Source of the DNA: Mucilaginibacter gilvus
Lineage (GTDB): Bacteria > Bacteroidota > Bacteroidia > Sphingobacteriales > Sphingobacteriaceae
Length of the DNA: 64,000 nucleotides
NCBI RefSeq assembly: GCF_004054195.1
Contig: NZ_SBIW01000004.1
Span: forward strand, 248,001-312,000
Reading direction: 5' to 3'
In this document: piece after piece, positions 26,755 to 35,481 of the stretch
Layout: every line of letters begins with the position of its first letter
Numbering within the stretch: the stretch's first letter is position 1
Notes under the pieces: model-generated
What the model was told of the DNA's origin: nothing
Databases searched by the model: none
What the model saw: the letters and a program-made list of their open reading frames with translations, nothing else
Made by a program: the position numbers and the translations under genes

Positions 26755-27090
26755 TTAATTGTTTCTGTCTCCAATTGCGGTTTGTACGGCAAAAGCCAGT
26801 TCCTTCCATGTGGTGTCGAGCTGCTCCAAAACCTTTCGGCCTTCATCGCTCAGCACATAGTACTTACGTGGCGGGCCTGAGGTAGACTCTACCCAGTTGT
26901 ATGACAGCAGGCCATTGTTCTTCAATCGGGTTAACAAGGGGTATAGCGTACCCTCAACAACAAGCAGCCGGGCTTTTTTTAATTCAGCAATTATGTCTGA
27001 AGCGTATATCTCGCCCTTCGCTATAACGGAAAGGATGCAATACTCCAGTATGCCTTTCCTCATTTGGGTTTGTGTGTTCTCAACAATCAT
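26755..27090 (-). CDS. PadR family transcriptional regulator
   Basis: 111-residue winged-helix repressor. QMRKGILEYCILSVIAKGEIYASDIIAELKKA forms the first helices and recognition region, VVEGTLYPLLTRLKNNGLL the conserved PadR helix and wing entry, and SGPPRKYYVLSDEGR the wing. ATG at 27090 is preferred over an upstream extension to 27126, since the family usually begins with a few residues before ENTQTQMRKG. A palindrome and a -7 box lie just upstream, so it most likely represses its own operon with the PspC gene. Confidence 0.93.
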   Translation of the reverse strand: MIVENTQTQMRKGILEYCILSVIAKGEIYASDIIAELKKARLLVVEGTLYPLLTRLKNNGLLSYNWVESTSGPPRKYYVLSDEGRKVLEQLDTTWKELAFAVQTAIGDRNN

Positions 27091-27094
27091 AATG

Positions 27095-27131
27095 CAAAGA
27101 TATATGTTTAAGAATGTATTATGCAATACAT
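27095..27131 (-). promoter_or_regulatory. padR-pspC promoter with overlapping PadR-type operator
   Basis: ATGTATT (27114-27120) and AATACAT (27125-27131) are perfect inverted 7-base arms with a 4-base spacer, giving the ATGT-N10-ACAT form typical of PadR operators. On the minus strand TATCTTTG (27102-27095) is a perfect -7 box; a TTG at 27126-27124 inside the operator could serve as the -33 element. Binding would block RNA polymerase. The start point would be almost at the padR ATG, so the message may be nearly leaderless. Confidence 0.65.
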
Positions 27132-27275
27132 AGTACTATATTCTTTTACTTTATTTTTATTTTTTAACTTATTTTAACAATTCGAGTCTTTTTTTTAGAA
27201 ATTATTTGATTTATTGATCGCGTAACACTACTTTTATGATTAATTAACTATTAACTGATCTTATTATTAACAAAC

Positions 27276-30200
27276 ATGAAAAAACTTCTACTAGTAAGTT
27301 TGTGTTTCCTGATGTTATGCATAACACAGGTATATGCACAAAATCGTACAGTATCCGGTACGGTTACAGCCAGTGACGATGGCTTGCCAATACCGGGAGC
27401 GACGGTAAGGGTGAAAGGTACTGCAACAGGTACTCAAACTTCAACATCCGGAAAGTATTCTCTTAGCGTACCCGCTAACGGAACTATTATCGTTTCCTTT
27501 TTGGGTTACAGCACACAAGAGGTTGCCGTTGGTGGCAACAGTGTGTTGAATGTTACCCTTAAAACATCAAGCAGGGAGCTTGGTGAAGTTGTTGTAACAG
27601 GCGCGCTTGGTGTTAAGCGTCAATCTAAAGAATTAGGTTACGCTGCCACTAACATTACTGCAAAACAACTTACCGAGGCTCACCCTACCAACTTTACCAC
27701 TGGTTTATCCGGTAAAGCCCCTGGTTTGCTGGTATCTACAGTAAACAACGGTATCAATCCCGATACTCGTTTTACGCTACGTGGTAACCGCCACATTAAC
27801 GGTAACAACTTTGCGTTGGTGGTTTTGAACGGTACGCCGATCTCTCCAAACGAGGTTTCTTCGATCAACTCGGATGATATCGAAAGCGTTAACATCCTGA
27901 ACGGTGCTGGTGCTGCTGCACTTTACGGTTCAGAAGCATCTAACGGTGCATTGGTTATTACTACCAAACGCGGTAGCGTAGGTGGTACTCCACAGATCAC
28001 TTATTCAAACACTTACCAGTTAGAGCAGATCTCTTACATGCCAGCTTTGCAAAACAAGTTTGGTGGTTACGGTGGTGAAGGTGCCCCTTACCAGGATCCT
28101 GTTACCGGTTTCATTACAACTACCACTCCTTATGAAAACCAGTCTTACGGCCCGGCTTATGACGGTCACTTACAGGCATTGGGTATTCCTTTGGAGGATG
28201 GTACTATTCAGTCTTATCCTTACGCCGCGCCATCAGGTAAAAGCTACGCCCGTCGTTTCTTCGAAACCGGTCACAGCGATCAACACAGCGTGAGCTATGC
28301 AGCCGGCGATGCTAACAACGCATTCAACTTAACTGCCTACCGTTTAGATCAAAAAGGTATCGTTCCGCTTGATAAATTCAACAAAACTCAATTGCGTATA
28401 ACCGGAGTAAAAACCGTAGGTATGTTCAGAGCAGATGCAACCGGAAGCTTTTCACAATCTAACTCTGATGTATATGGTGACTATGGTGGTATCTTAAGCA
28501 CTATATACAATACGCCATCATGGGTTCCCCTGCAAAATTTTAAAGACCCAACCAAGCCTTTTGCCGATCCGAGCACTTACTTCAACTCTTATGGTATCAA
28601 CCCATACTGGAGTATTAATAACTCTCGTATTAAAAAACGCCAGGATGTATTTAACGGTAGCTTCTCGGGTACATTAACACCAACAAAATGGTTTGATGCA
28701 ACATACCGCTTAAGCTACAACGGTGGTCTTTACCAAGAACAAAGCCGTCGTGCGCAGATCAACTACACGCCATACGCACTAAGCGATCCAACGAACGGTG
28801 GTGGTACTGTTGCTTCTTCTTATAAAGCGGCCGTTAACCCGGGTACCGTAAGCAACTACAAACAATTTGGTGATGGTGGCAGCACTATTGGCCGCGGTGG
28901 TCCACAAGGTTATAGCCGTATCCAACAGGATGTTTTAACCAACTTCCATTACAACTTCTTTAATGACCAATTAAAAGCTAATTTATTAGTTGGTAATAGC
29001 ATTTGGCAAGAATATGTTGATGTTGTATCTAACGGATCAAACAACCTGGCCATACAGGATTATTACAATGTAAATGCTATTTTAGGTGTTCCAAATGCTG
29101 GTCAGGATACTCGCAAAATTCGCCAGATAGCTTATTTCGGTGACCTTTCGTTAGGCTGGAAAGACTGGGCATTCGTAGAAGGTACCCTTCGTAACGACCA
29201 CGATTCAAGGCTTACTGCTGCAAATCGCTCTATCTGGTATCCTTCGGTAAAAGGTTCATTGGTTCTAACCTCAGCTATCGATGCTTTAAAAGGTAGCAAG
29301 ATCCTTTCTTTTGCTAAGATCCGCGGTGGTTACAGCCAGGTAGGTGACGTAAACGTTGATCCTTACAGCTCGCTTAATACTTTTAACACTACAAATGGTT
29401 TCCCTTACGGTAACGTAGGTGGCTTAACTCAAAGTTCTACTTTGAACAACCCCAACCTGAAACCGGAGATAACAAAAGAAGTTGAGGTTGGTGCTGATTT
29501 AGGTTTCTTCGATAGCCGTGTTAACTTAAACGCTACTTATTACAATACCCACACTACAAACCAAACACTTAACGTATCTACATCGCCAACAACAGGCTAT
29601 ACTGGTTCTGTTCTTAACATTGGTGAAACACAGAACACTGGTGCGGAGTTTATGTTAAATTTAGATGTACTTAGGAAAAGTGCAAATGGCGTTGGTTTAA
29701 ACCTGAGCGGTAACTTCACTATTCAGAACTCGAAAGTAGTTTCGTTGTTTGGTGATTTAAAGCGTTTGTCATTAGGCGGTTACACCATAGCTAACACTTT
29801 TGCAGCAATTGGCTTGCCATATACTGTTATTTACGTAACAGATGTTAACCGTGATGATAAAGGCCGAGTGATAGTAAACCCTACAACAGGCATGCCATCA
29901 GCTAACCCAACTTTGGTTAACGCTGGCCAAACTACACCTAAATACCTTTTAGGTTTAACGCAACAAGTTAGCTACAAATTCATTACTTTATCGGTAACTG
30001 AAGAGTACCGCGCCGGTAACGTGATCTTTAGCCAGAGCTTACAATCTGCAACTGCTGCGGGTGTATCTCAGTTCTCTACATCATCAGATCGTCAGCGTTT
30101 CATATTCCCTAACTCAGTTATCAACACCGGTACGGCTGCAGCCCCGGTTTATACGCCAAACACAACAGTTAGCGTATCAGACGGCGCACTTGGTTTCTGG

Positions 30201-30497
30201 GATGCCGGTGCATTTTATTCATCAGGTGCTGCTTACGTTTCAAGTGGTGCATTTTGGAAGGTACGTGAAGCAAGCTTAACCTTCGATTTAACCCGTTGGG
30301 CCAAAAAGACCAATTTTATCAAACGTGCATCTTTTGCTCTTAACGGCCGTAACTTATTTATGTTCAGGCCAAAAACAAACAACTGGGTTGACCCAGAGTT
30401 TGCTAACAGCCCTAACAACGGTGATATCGGTGTTAACAGCACTAACCAAATGCCGCCATCGCGCTTTTTTGGTGGTACTATAAGTGTAACATTTTAA
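27276..30497 (+). CDS. SusC/RagA family TonB-linked outer membrane protein
   Basis: 1073-residue outer-membrane importer that works with a SusD lipoprotein lid. Signal peptide to about residue 21 (YAQ), carboxypeptidase-regulatory-like domain (about 24-95, VSGTVTASDDGLPIPGATV), TonB box region (ELGEVVVTGALG), plug with NGAGAAALYGSEASNGALVITTKRG, and a barrel ending in GGTISVTF. SusD follows after 10 bases. Codon choice is biased to GGT, GTT and AAC, like the infB operon, which suggests strong expression. No degradative enzyme is in the operon, so the ligand may be a peptide or small glycan. Confidence 0.95.
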   Translation: MKKLLLVSLCFLMLCITQVYAQNRTVSGTVTASDDGLPIPGATVRVKGTATGTQTSTSGKYSLSVPANGTIIVSFLGYSTQEVAVGGNSVLNVTLKTSSRELGEVVVTGALGVKRQSKELGYAATNITAKQLTEAHPTNFTTGLSGKAPGLLVSTVNNGINPDTRFTLRGNRHINGNNFALVVLNGTPISPNEVSSINSDDIESVNILNGAGAAALYGSEASNGALVITTKRGSVGGTPQITYSNTYQLEQISYMPALQNKFGGYGGEGAPYQDPVTGFITTTTPYENQSYGPAYDGHLQALGIPLEDGTIQSYPYAAPSGKSYARRFFETGHSDQHSVSYAAGDANNAFNLTAYRLDQKGIVPLDKFNKTQLRITGVKTVGMFRADATGSFSQSNSDVYGDYGGILSTIYNTPSWVPLQNFKDPTKPFADPSTYFNSYGINPYWSINNSRIKKRQDVFNGSFSGTLTPTKWFDATYRLSYNGGLYQEQSRRAQINYTPYALSDPTNGGGTVASSYKAAVNPGTVSNYKQFGDGGSTIGRGGPQGYSRIQQDVLTNFHYNFFNDQLKANLLVGNSIWQEYVDVVSNGSNNLAIQDYYNVNAILGVPNAGQDTRKIRQIAYFGDLSLGWKDWAFVEGTLRNDHDSRLTAANRSIWYPSVKGSLVLTSAIDALKGSKILSFAKIRGGYSQVGDVNVDPYSSLNTFNTTNGFPYGNVGGLTQSSTLNNPNLKPEITKEVEVGADLGFFDSRVNLNATYYNTHTTNQTLNVSTSPTTGYTGSVLNIGETQNTGAEFMLNLDVLRKSANGVGLNLSGNFTIQNSKVVSLFGDLKRLSLGGYTIANTFAAIGLPYTVIYVTDVNRDDKGRVIVNPTTGMPSANPTLVNAGQTTPKYLLGLTQQVSYKFITLSVTEEYRAGNVIFSQSLQSATAAGVSQFSTSSDRQRFIFPNSVINTGTAAAPVYTPNTTVSVSDGALGFWDAGAFYSSGAAYVSSGAFWKVREASLTFDLTRWAKKTNFIKRASFALNGRNLFMFRPKTNNWVDPEFANSPNNGDIGVNSTNQMPPSRFFGGTISVTF

Positions 30498-30507
30498 TTA
30501 AAATTAA

Positions 30508-31965
30508 ATGAAAAAGTTTTTAACAATATTAGTCGCAACCCTTGCAATTTCTGCAGGCAGTTGTAAAAAAGATTATCTGGAGCTGGCGACGAACCCTAAC
30601 GCACCTTCGAGTTCAACACCAGGAGCGGCACTGACGGGTGCACTGAAAACTACAGCAGACATTATAAATGGCGGCGGGTTTACAATGTATGCTGCATGGG
30701 ATGGTTATTTAAGCTGGAGCACTGGTTTCCAGGCTAACGTTGCTTTGCTATCGTACCAGATCACTTCTGCAACATACGATGTTTGGTCTCCTCTTTATTT
30801 AAACATCAGTAATTACAACGCATTGTACAATCAAACAACCGACGCGAGCTATAGAGCAATGGCTGAGGTTATGACCGTGTACGATTATCAGGCACTTGTT
30901 GATAACTACAACAACGTTGCTTACGGCGATGCAATAAAAGGCGTTAGTGTGCTGAACCCCACTTACGAAAAAGGTTCTGATGTATACGACAAATTACTTG
31001 TACGTCTTGATGCAGCTATTAAAAGCTTGCAAACTCTTAGCGCTGGTGCACAAACAGCCAACTCAGCAGACATTATGTACAATGGTAACATGACCAAATG
31101 GTTGAAATTTGCTAATACGCTTAAGCTGCGTTTGGCGCTTCGCCAAAGTAATGTAAGCGGTAAAACAGCTGCGCTAAAAGCTGCAGTTGCCGCAACACAG
31201 GCTTCCGGTTATATCGATGAGTCAGCTCCTGCCGCTGTAAACCCGGGTTATCTTAATAGCGATGCCAACAATGGCCAGCAAAGCCCGCTTTGGAGAAACT
31301 ATGGTTATACTCAAAATGGTGGCGCGCAAGCTAACAACAACCAATACCAGGCTAACTCGTATGCCGCTACCAAGTTAACATCAGACGGCGATACACGCGG
31401 TTTCAGGGTGTACACATTAACTGGTGGTAATATTATTTCAACCCCATTTGGTGGTACAACCCCACCAAGCAGTCCACCGAGTAAAGTTGGCCCTGGTATA
31501 TTGCAGGCTGCAACTATGTCTGCATTTATTATGTCTCCGGCTGAAGCTTTGTTTTTACAAGCAGAAGGCGTGCAATTTGGTTATATAACATCGTCTACCA
31601 GCACCGCTGCTGCTCTATATGCCGCTGGTATAAAGGCATCATTTACTTATGATGGTGCAACCGGCGTAGATAATTACATAAGTCAGCATGCATATCCAGC
31701 CGGTGGTGGCGCTGCCGCTTTACAGGCTATCATCAACGAGAAATGGAAAGCACTTGCTATCTTCGGCGCGTTGGAATCATTTAACGAGTTACGCAGAACC
31801 GGTTACCCTAACGACGTTCCATTGTCAATTTATCCGGGCGCTAATCCTCCTAACCAGGTTACACGTATCCCTTATCCTTCTGTAGAGTACGCTACCAACG
31901 CAAATGTGGTAGCTGGCGAAGGAACGATAAATGTATTTACATCTAAGATATTTTGGGCCAAATAA
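30508..31965 (+). CDS. SusD/RagB family nutrient-binding lipoprotein
   Basis: 485-residue surface lipoprotein with lipobox SAGSC (cysteine at 19), partner of the preceding SusC. The alpha-helical TPR-like body (YDKLLVRLDAAIKSLQTL, MTKWLKFANTLKLRLALRQ) and the C-terminal EALFLQAEG and NEKWKALAIFGALESFNELRRTGYP blocks fit the SusD-like_2 subfamily, which often accompanies receptors without carbohydrate enzymes. It caps the SusC barrel and delivers ligand. Confidence 0.93.
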   Translation: MKKFLTILVATLAISAGSCKKDYLELATNPNAPSSSTPGAALTGALKTTADIINGGGFTMYAAWDGYLSWSTGFQANVALLSYQITSATYDVWSPLYLNISNYNALYNQTTDASYRAMAEVMTVYDYQALVDNYNNVAYGDAIKGVSVLNPTYEKGSDVYDKLLVRLDAAIKSLQTLSAGAQTANSADIMYNGNMTKWLKFANTLKLRLALRQSNVSGKTAALKAAVAATQASGYIDESAPAAVNPGYLNSDANNGQQSPLWRNYGYTQNGGAQANNNQYQANSYAATKLTSDGDTRGFRVYTLTGGNIISTPFGGTTPPSSPPSKVGPGILQAATMSAFIMSPAEALFLQAEGVQFGYITSSTSTAAALYAAGIKASFTYDGATGVDNYISQHAYPAGGGAAALQAIINEKWKALAIFGALESFNELRRTGYPNDVPLSIYPGANPPNQVTRIPYPSVEYATNANVVAGEGTINVFTSKIFWAK

Positions 31966-31982
31966 ATTTAAAACATAAGAAA

Positions 31983-32831
31983 ATGAAAAAAACATTTTAT
32001 ATAAAAACGGCCTTCGTCGCATTGTTTGCGCTGGCAGGGCTCAGCTCATGTCTTAAAGACGATTCTCACTATGTTGATTTTGCGGGAGCGACTCCCCTTG
32101 TAGAGTTGCCTTCTGCTGCTAACGTTGGTGGTTCTGGTGGTTTGTTTCAGGCCTTAGCGCTTGATATTTCGGCTACACCGGTCTCTGTATCATTAGCAGT
32201 TAACCTGGCAGCGCCTAAAACACTTGGCTCTGACCTTGCCGTTAAATTATCGGTTGACCCGGCAGCATTAACAGCTTACAATACCGCTAATGGCACCAGC
32301 TACCAGTTATTACCAGCTAGTTACTACACAAGCACCTTGTCCGCAACGATCAAGGCCGGTACTAACCTATCTGCATTTGTGATTAACGTGAATTCAGCGC
32401 TTATCGATCCTGCAAATACCAATTATGTGTTGCCATTGACAATCACTGATGGTGGCGGCCAGCAAATCAGCAACTATAAAACAGTTTTGTACAACGTACA
32501 GGTTAAAAACAAGTACGATGGTGATTACAAAACAACCGGTACCAGGGTTCATCCTACTTTAGGTCCATTTCCATTTAGCTATAATGTAACTATGAGCACA
32601 GCAGGTGCTACATCAATAATTGGTGGCGCTTTAGCGGATTTGAAATCAGACTTAAAGATAGTCGTTAATGCAGATAACAGTGTATCGCTTTCAAGTGCGG
32701 CGCAACCTTCTGTAGCGTTAACACCAGGTGGTGTTAACAAATACGATCCGGCAACTAAAACCTTTACTTTGACCTATTTTTATAATACAGCTGCTCCACG
32801 TACTATAACTCAAACTTTAGTAAAACTGTAA
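31983..32831 (+). CDS. DUF1735 domain lipoprotein
   Basis: 282 residues; lipobox GLSSC (cysteine at 23). The DUF1735-type Ig-like domain is recognisable from LAVKLSVDPAALTAYNTANGTSYQLLPASYY and the following strands (VLPLTITDGGG), with a second C-terminal beta domain. Such proteins follow SusCD pairs and are thought to bind ligand at the cell surface. I chose the ATG at 31983, 17 bases after the SusD stop, because it starts a proper signal peptide. A strong terminator follows. Confidence 0.85.
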   Translation: MKKTFYIKTAFVALFALAGLSSCLKDDSHYVDFAGATPLVELPSAANVGGSGGLFQALALDISATPVSVSLAVNLAAPKTLGSDLAVKLSVDPAALTAYNTANGTSYQLLPASYYTSTLSATIKAGTNLSAFVINVNSALIDPANTNYVLPLTITDGGGQQISNYKTVLYNVQVKNKYDGDYKTTGTRVHPTLGPFPFSYNVTMSTAGATSIIGGALADLKSDLKIVVNADNSVSLSSAAQPSVALTPGGVNKYDPATKTFTLTYFYNTAAPRTITQTLVKL

Positions 32832-32855
32832 GTTTAATGTTATCATTGTAAAAAC

Positions 32856-32883
32856 GCCCGGGTAAAACCCGGGCTTTTTTTTT
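32856..32883 (+). terminator. intrinsic terminator of the first SusCD operon
   Basis: GCCCGGGT (32856-32863), loop AAA, ACCCGGGC (32867-32874), then nine T. Confidence 0.95.
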
Positions 32884-33042
32884 GCATAAGACTGAAGGTT
32901 GCTTTTTTGATTTAATTGGAACTTCATGTCTTAGCTAAATGATTGCCAAGCTTTCGTGCCTCAAAAATGTTACATAATAGATTGTTGTTTTCTGTATCGA
33001 AATGAATATTTTCAATGTCTTAATTGAAAAGAAATATCTCTT

Positions 33043-33996
33043 ATGAAAAAAATATTATTTGCGTTTTTAATAGCATCCGTAAGTTTGGTACATGCCCAAA
33101 CAGTTCCGGTTAGCGGCACAGTAACCGATCAACAAGGAAACCCTGTTCCTTTTGCATTTGTAGTAGACTCGCAGCACCCGTATGCTACATATTCAGACCA
33201 GAATGGTTCTTTTAGCCTGAAAGCCGACCCTGCTTCAAATTTGTTTGTGTCTGCCGCTTTTCACAGTGAGGTTAAAGTTAAAATAGATAATCCTGCAAAT
33301 GTTAAGGTTTTACTTCCATTGGATTCAGGAAGTACAGGGCCGGCAAAAACGGAGAAGGAAAATAATTTTTTTAAGCCCGATGAATCCCGAATTGATCACG
33401 TGCAATCCATTAACCACATTGGCACGGGTGCTGACCAGGGATTGCATGGAAGCCGTTACCTTTTTGAGAACTGGGTGCACGGTTTTGCAATCAGCCCTAA
33501 AGATTCTATAAAGCAGGATGCTACCTATCTGTTTAATTATGATAAAATAACAGGTTCGCTTATGTTTACCCGTACCAGGAAGACTGCAATGCTGGTGGAA
33601 AAAAACGAGATCAAAGGATTTACACTTTTTGACGAGAACGCCGTCCCGTCTACTTTTGAAGAGGTATCTGCAATAGATAATAAGCGATATGTACAGGTTT
33701 TGGCGCACGGGCCTAAATATAAAATATACCGTACGTTAACAACAAAATTCGTTAAAGCCGACTTTACCACAAACGGGTTCACCTCGTCTGGTCATAACTA
33801 TGATGAGTATAAAGATGAAAGCACCTACTATTGCGTAGTGGGTACCGGCCAGCCGCAAAAGTTTGAACTGAGGAGTAAAGCGATAAAAGCAGTATTTGCC
33901 AGCGAACCTGATAAAGTAAAAAAATTCTTTGCAGACAATGAAGGAGATATTGATGATAATTATATCAAAGCGCTCGGAGAATATATGAATCAATAA
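33043..33996 (+). CDS. secreted protein with carboxypeptidase-regulatory-like domain
   Basis: 317 residues, signal peptide ending at VHAQ (residue 19), then a carboxypeptidase-regulatory-like domain (VSGTVTDQQGNPVPFAFV, about 22-95). The remainder, from about residue 120, is a beta-rich domain with repeated strands (YLFENWVHGFAIS, GSLMFTRTRKTAMLV) and a helical end (DKVKKFFADNEGDIDDNYIKALGEYM). I do not recognise the main domain. It is a single gene with a terminator on both sides. Confidence 0.75.
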   Translation: MKKILFAFLIASVSLVHAQTVPVSGTVTDQQGNPVPFAFVVDSQHPYATYSDQNGSFSLKADPASNLFVSAAFHSEVKVKIDNPANVKVLLPLDSGSTGPAKTEKENNFFKPDESRIDHVQSINHIGTGADQGLHGSRYLFENWVHGFAISPKDSIKQDATYLFNYDKITGSLMFTRTRKTAMLVEKNEIKGFTLFDENAVPSTFEEVSAIDNKRYVQVLAHGPKYKIYRTLTTKFVKADFTTNGFTSSGHNYDEYKDESTYYCVVGTGQPQKFELRSKAIKAVFASEPDKVKKFFADNEGDIDDNYIKALGEYMNQ

Positions 33997-34030
33997 AATA
34001 AGACCGGCGCCACCAGGCGCCGGTCTTATT
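33997..34030. terminator. bidirectional terminator overlapping the doxX stop codon
   Basis: AATAAGACCGGCGCC (33997-34011), loop ACCA, GGCGCCGGTCTTATT (34016-34030), a perfect 15-base stem. It starts right after the stop of the plus-strand gene, and its right arm contains the stop codon of the minus-strand DoxX gene (34026-34028). Confidence 0.93.
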
Positions 34031-34433
34031 TTTTATCGGCACTGTATTTACCAGGTCCTATAAAGAATAAACCTGCAAAAAACACAGCATCTTCAATAGC
34101 GTGTGCGGCACCGTCTAAACCGTCGCCTTTGCCAAAATGCGTTGCGGCAGCTACTATTAAATTAATTAGTAACAGCAAACAGGCTGGGCGAAACCCAAGC
34201 CCCAATATGATCAGCACACCACCTACGGTTTCGGTAATTGCGGCCAGTAGTCCCCATATCATAGGTAAAAAAGTGATACCCACGTACTTTGTAGAGCTGC
34301 CGAGCCCAATCCACATTTCTTTGCCACCTATAAGTTTTGGGTAGCCGTGATAGATGAACATGGCGCCCAATCCAATGCGAATAACGAGGAGGCCAAAATC
34401 TTTATACTTGTTTAAACTGCTTAAGTAAGCCAT
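34026..34433 (-). CDS. DoxX family membrane protein
   Basis: 135-residue inner-membrane protein with four predicted membrane helices. The first has the family pattern LVIRIGLGAMFIYHGYPKLIGG, and the second to fourth include TFLPMIWGLLAAITETVGGVLIILGLGFRPACLLLLINL. DoxX relatives are linked with quinone or redox balance and envelope processes, but no reaction can be assigned. It lies 15 bases downstream of the LD-carboxypeptidase gene, which is transcribed first. Confidence 0.88.
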   Translation of the reverse strand: MAYLSSLNKYKDFGLLVIRIGLGAMFIYHGYPKLIGGKEMWIGLGSSTKYVGITFLPMIWGLLAAITETVGGVLIILGLGFRPACLLLLINLIVAAATHFGKGDGLDGAAHAIEDAVFFAGLFFIGPGKYSADKK

Positions 34434-34448
34434 ATTTTTTACTTTTGA

Positions 34449-35366
34449 TTAATAACTTAACGATGCGCCACCTTGTTTTACCGATAGCTTTGCGGTTTTG
34501 CCAAGTACCAGGCTGCAATTATTGGATACATGCCCCGCCGGAAAATCGAAACAAACGGGGTAATCATATTCGCGGGCTACGTCCATCACTATCTGCGGTA
34601 TAGTTTGCCCAAAGGGAATGTCGTTATCCTTCATGTCTGTAAAGCCGCCCACTATTAAACCCGCAAGGTTTTTGAGCTTACCGGCGCGCTTAAGGCAGCG
34701 CAGCATCCGGTCTGCCGAGTAAAGGTATTCGCCCACATCCTCTATAAACAGTATTTTGCCGTTGTAATCTACATCGCTTACCGAGCCATTTGTTGCTACC
34801 AAAAGGGATAGGTTGCCGCCTATTAATACGCCGTTGGTATCGCCTAACCGGTTAAGCGGGTTCGGCGGAATCTGATAAGCCAATTCCTCACCAAACAGCG
34901 CCAATCGCAAAGTCTCCAGCGACCAGGCAGAGGCATCGGGTATATTTAATGGCATTTGCCCATGGATACAAGCCAAATTATAGTTGTTGATGATATGTGA
35001 GTGCAGTAACGTAATATCACTGAAGCCCACAACCCATTTTGGGTTGGTAACCAACCGGCTAAAATCAACCTTATCTATCATCCGGATGGTGCCGTAGCCA
35101 CCGCGGGCGGCAATAATGGCTTTAACGTTGTCGTCATCGATAAAGCGCTGCATATCCGCCGCGCGAAGTTCGTCGTCGCCGGCAAATTGATTATATGATG
35201 CGGCTACCGTTTCTCCGAGGATAACCTCCAGTCCCCAGCTTTGCAGCAAATTGACAGCGCTCGTCATGGGGATGGGGAGCTTTTTTGCCGGGCAGGTGAT
35301 GGCTACCTTGTCGCCTTTTTGCAGGTAAGGGGGTATAGTGGGGGCAGAAAAGCCTAAAGTCCGCAT
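34449..35366 (-). CDS. LD-carboxypeptidase (muramoyltetrapeptide carboxypeptidase)
   Basis: 305-residue S66 serine peptidase that removes the terminal D-Ala from recycled murein tetrapeptides in the cytoplasm. Visible family blocks: GDKVAITCPAKKL at the start, ARGGYGTIRM, VVGFSDITLLH with the nucleophile serine, FIEDVGEYLYSADRML with the glutamate, and FPAGHVSNNCSLVLG with the histidine. No signal peptide. ATG at 35366 is preferred to the TTG at 35387. Divergent from metG with a 115-base gap. Confidence 0.92.
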   Translation of the reverse strand: MRTLGFSAPTIPPYLQKGDKVAITCPAKKLPIPMTSAVNLLQSWGLEVILGETVAASYNQFAGDDELRAADMQRFIDDDNVKAIIAARGGYGTIRMIDKVDFSRLVTNPKWVVGFSDITLLHSHIINNYNLACIHGQMPLNIPDASAWSLETLRLALFGEELAYQIPPNPLNRLGDTNGVLIGGNLSLLVATNGSVSDVDYNGKILFIEDVGEYLYSADRMLRCLKRAGKLKNLAGLIVGGFTDMKDNDIPFGQTIPQIVMDVAREYDYPVCFDFPAGHVSNNCSLVLGKTAKLSVKQGGASLSY

Positions 35367-35449
35367 AAGTCCGGGTTCAATTAACAATTTTAAGGATGAT
35401 GATAGTCTTTCTCGGTCATTCAGACTTTCCGTCTTCCCGACTAAAAACT

Positions 35450-35457
35450 TATCTTTG
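35450..35457 (+). promoter_or_regulatory. -7 box of the metG promoter
   Basis: TATCTTTG fits TAnnTTTG and lies 24 bases before the metG ATG. No convincing -33 TTTG was found at the right distance. Confidence 0.5.
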
Positions 35458-35481
35458 CAAATTAATAAACATACCTGCTTA

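Noticed and set aside
27132..27275. Invertible promoter upstream of the first susC
   Set aside because: Searched for flanking inverted repeats and a nearby recombinase; only AT-rich sequence was seen.
35338..35481. 48-codon upstream extension of metG
   Set aside because: It runs through the ldcA start region and the -7 box; methionyl-tRNA synthetases begin just before the Rossmann strand, as from 35482.
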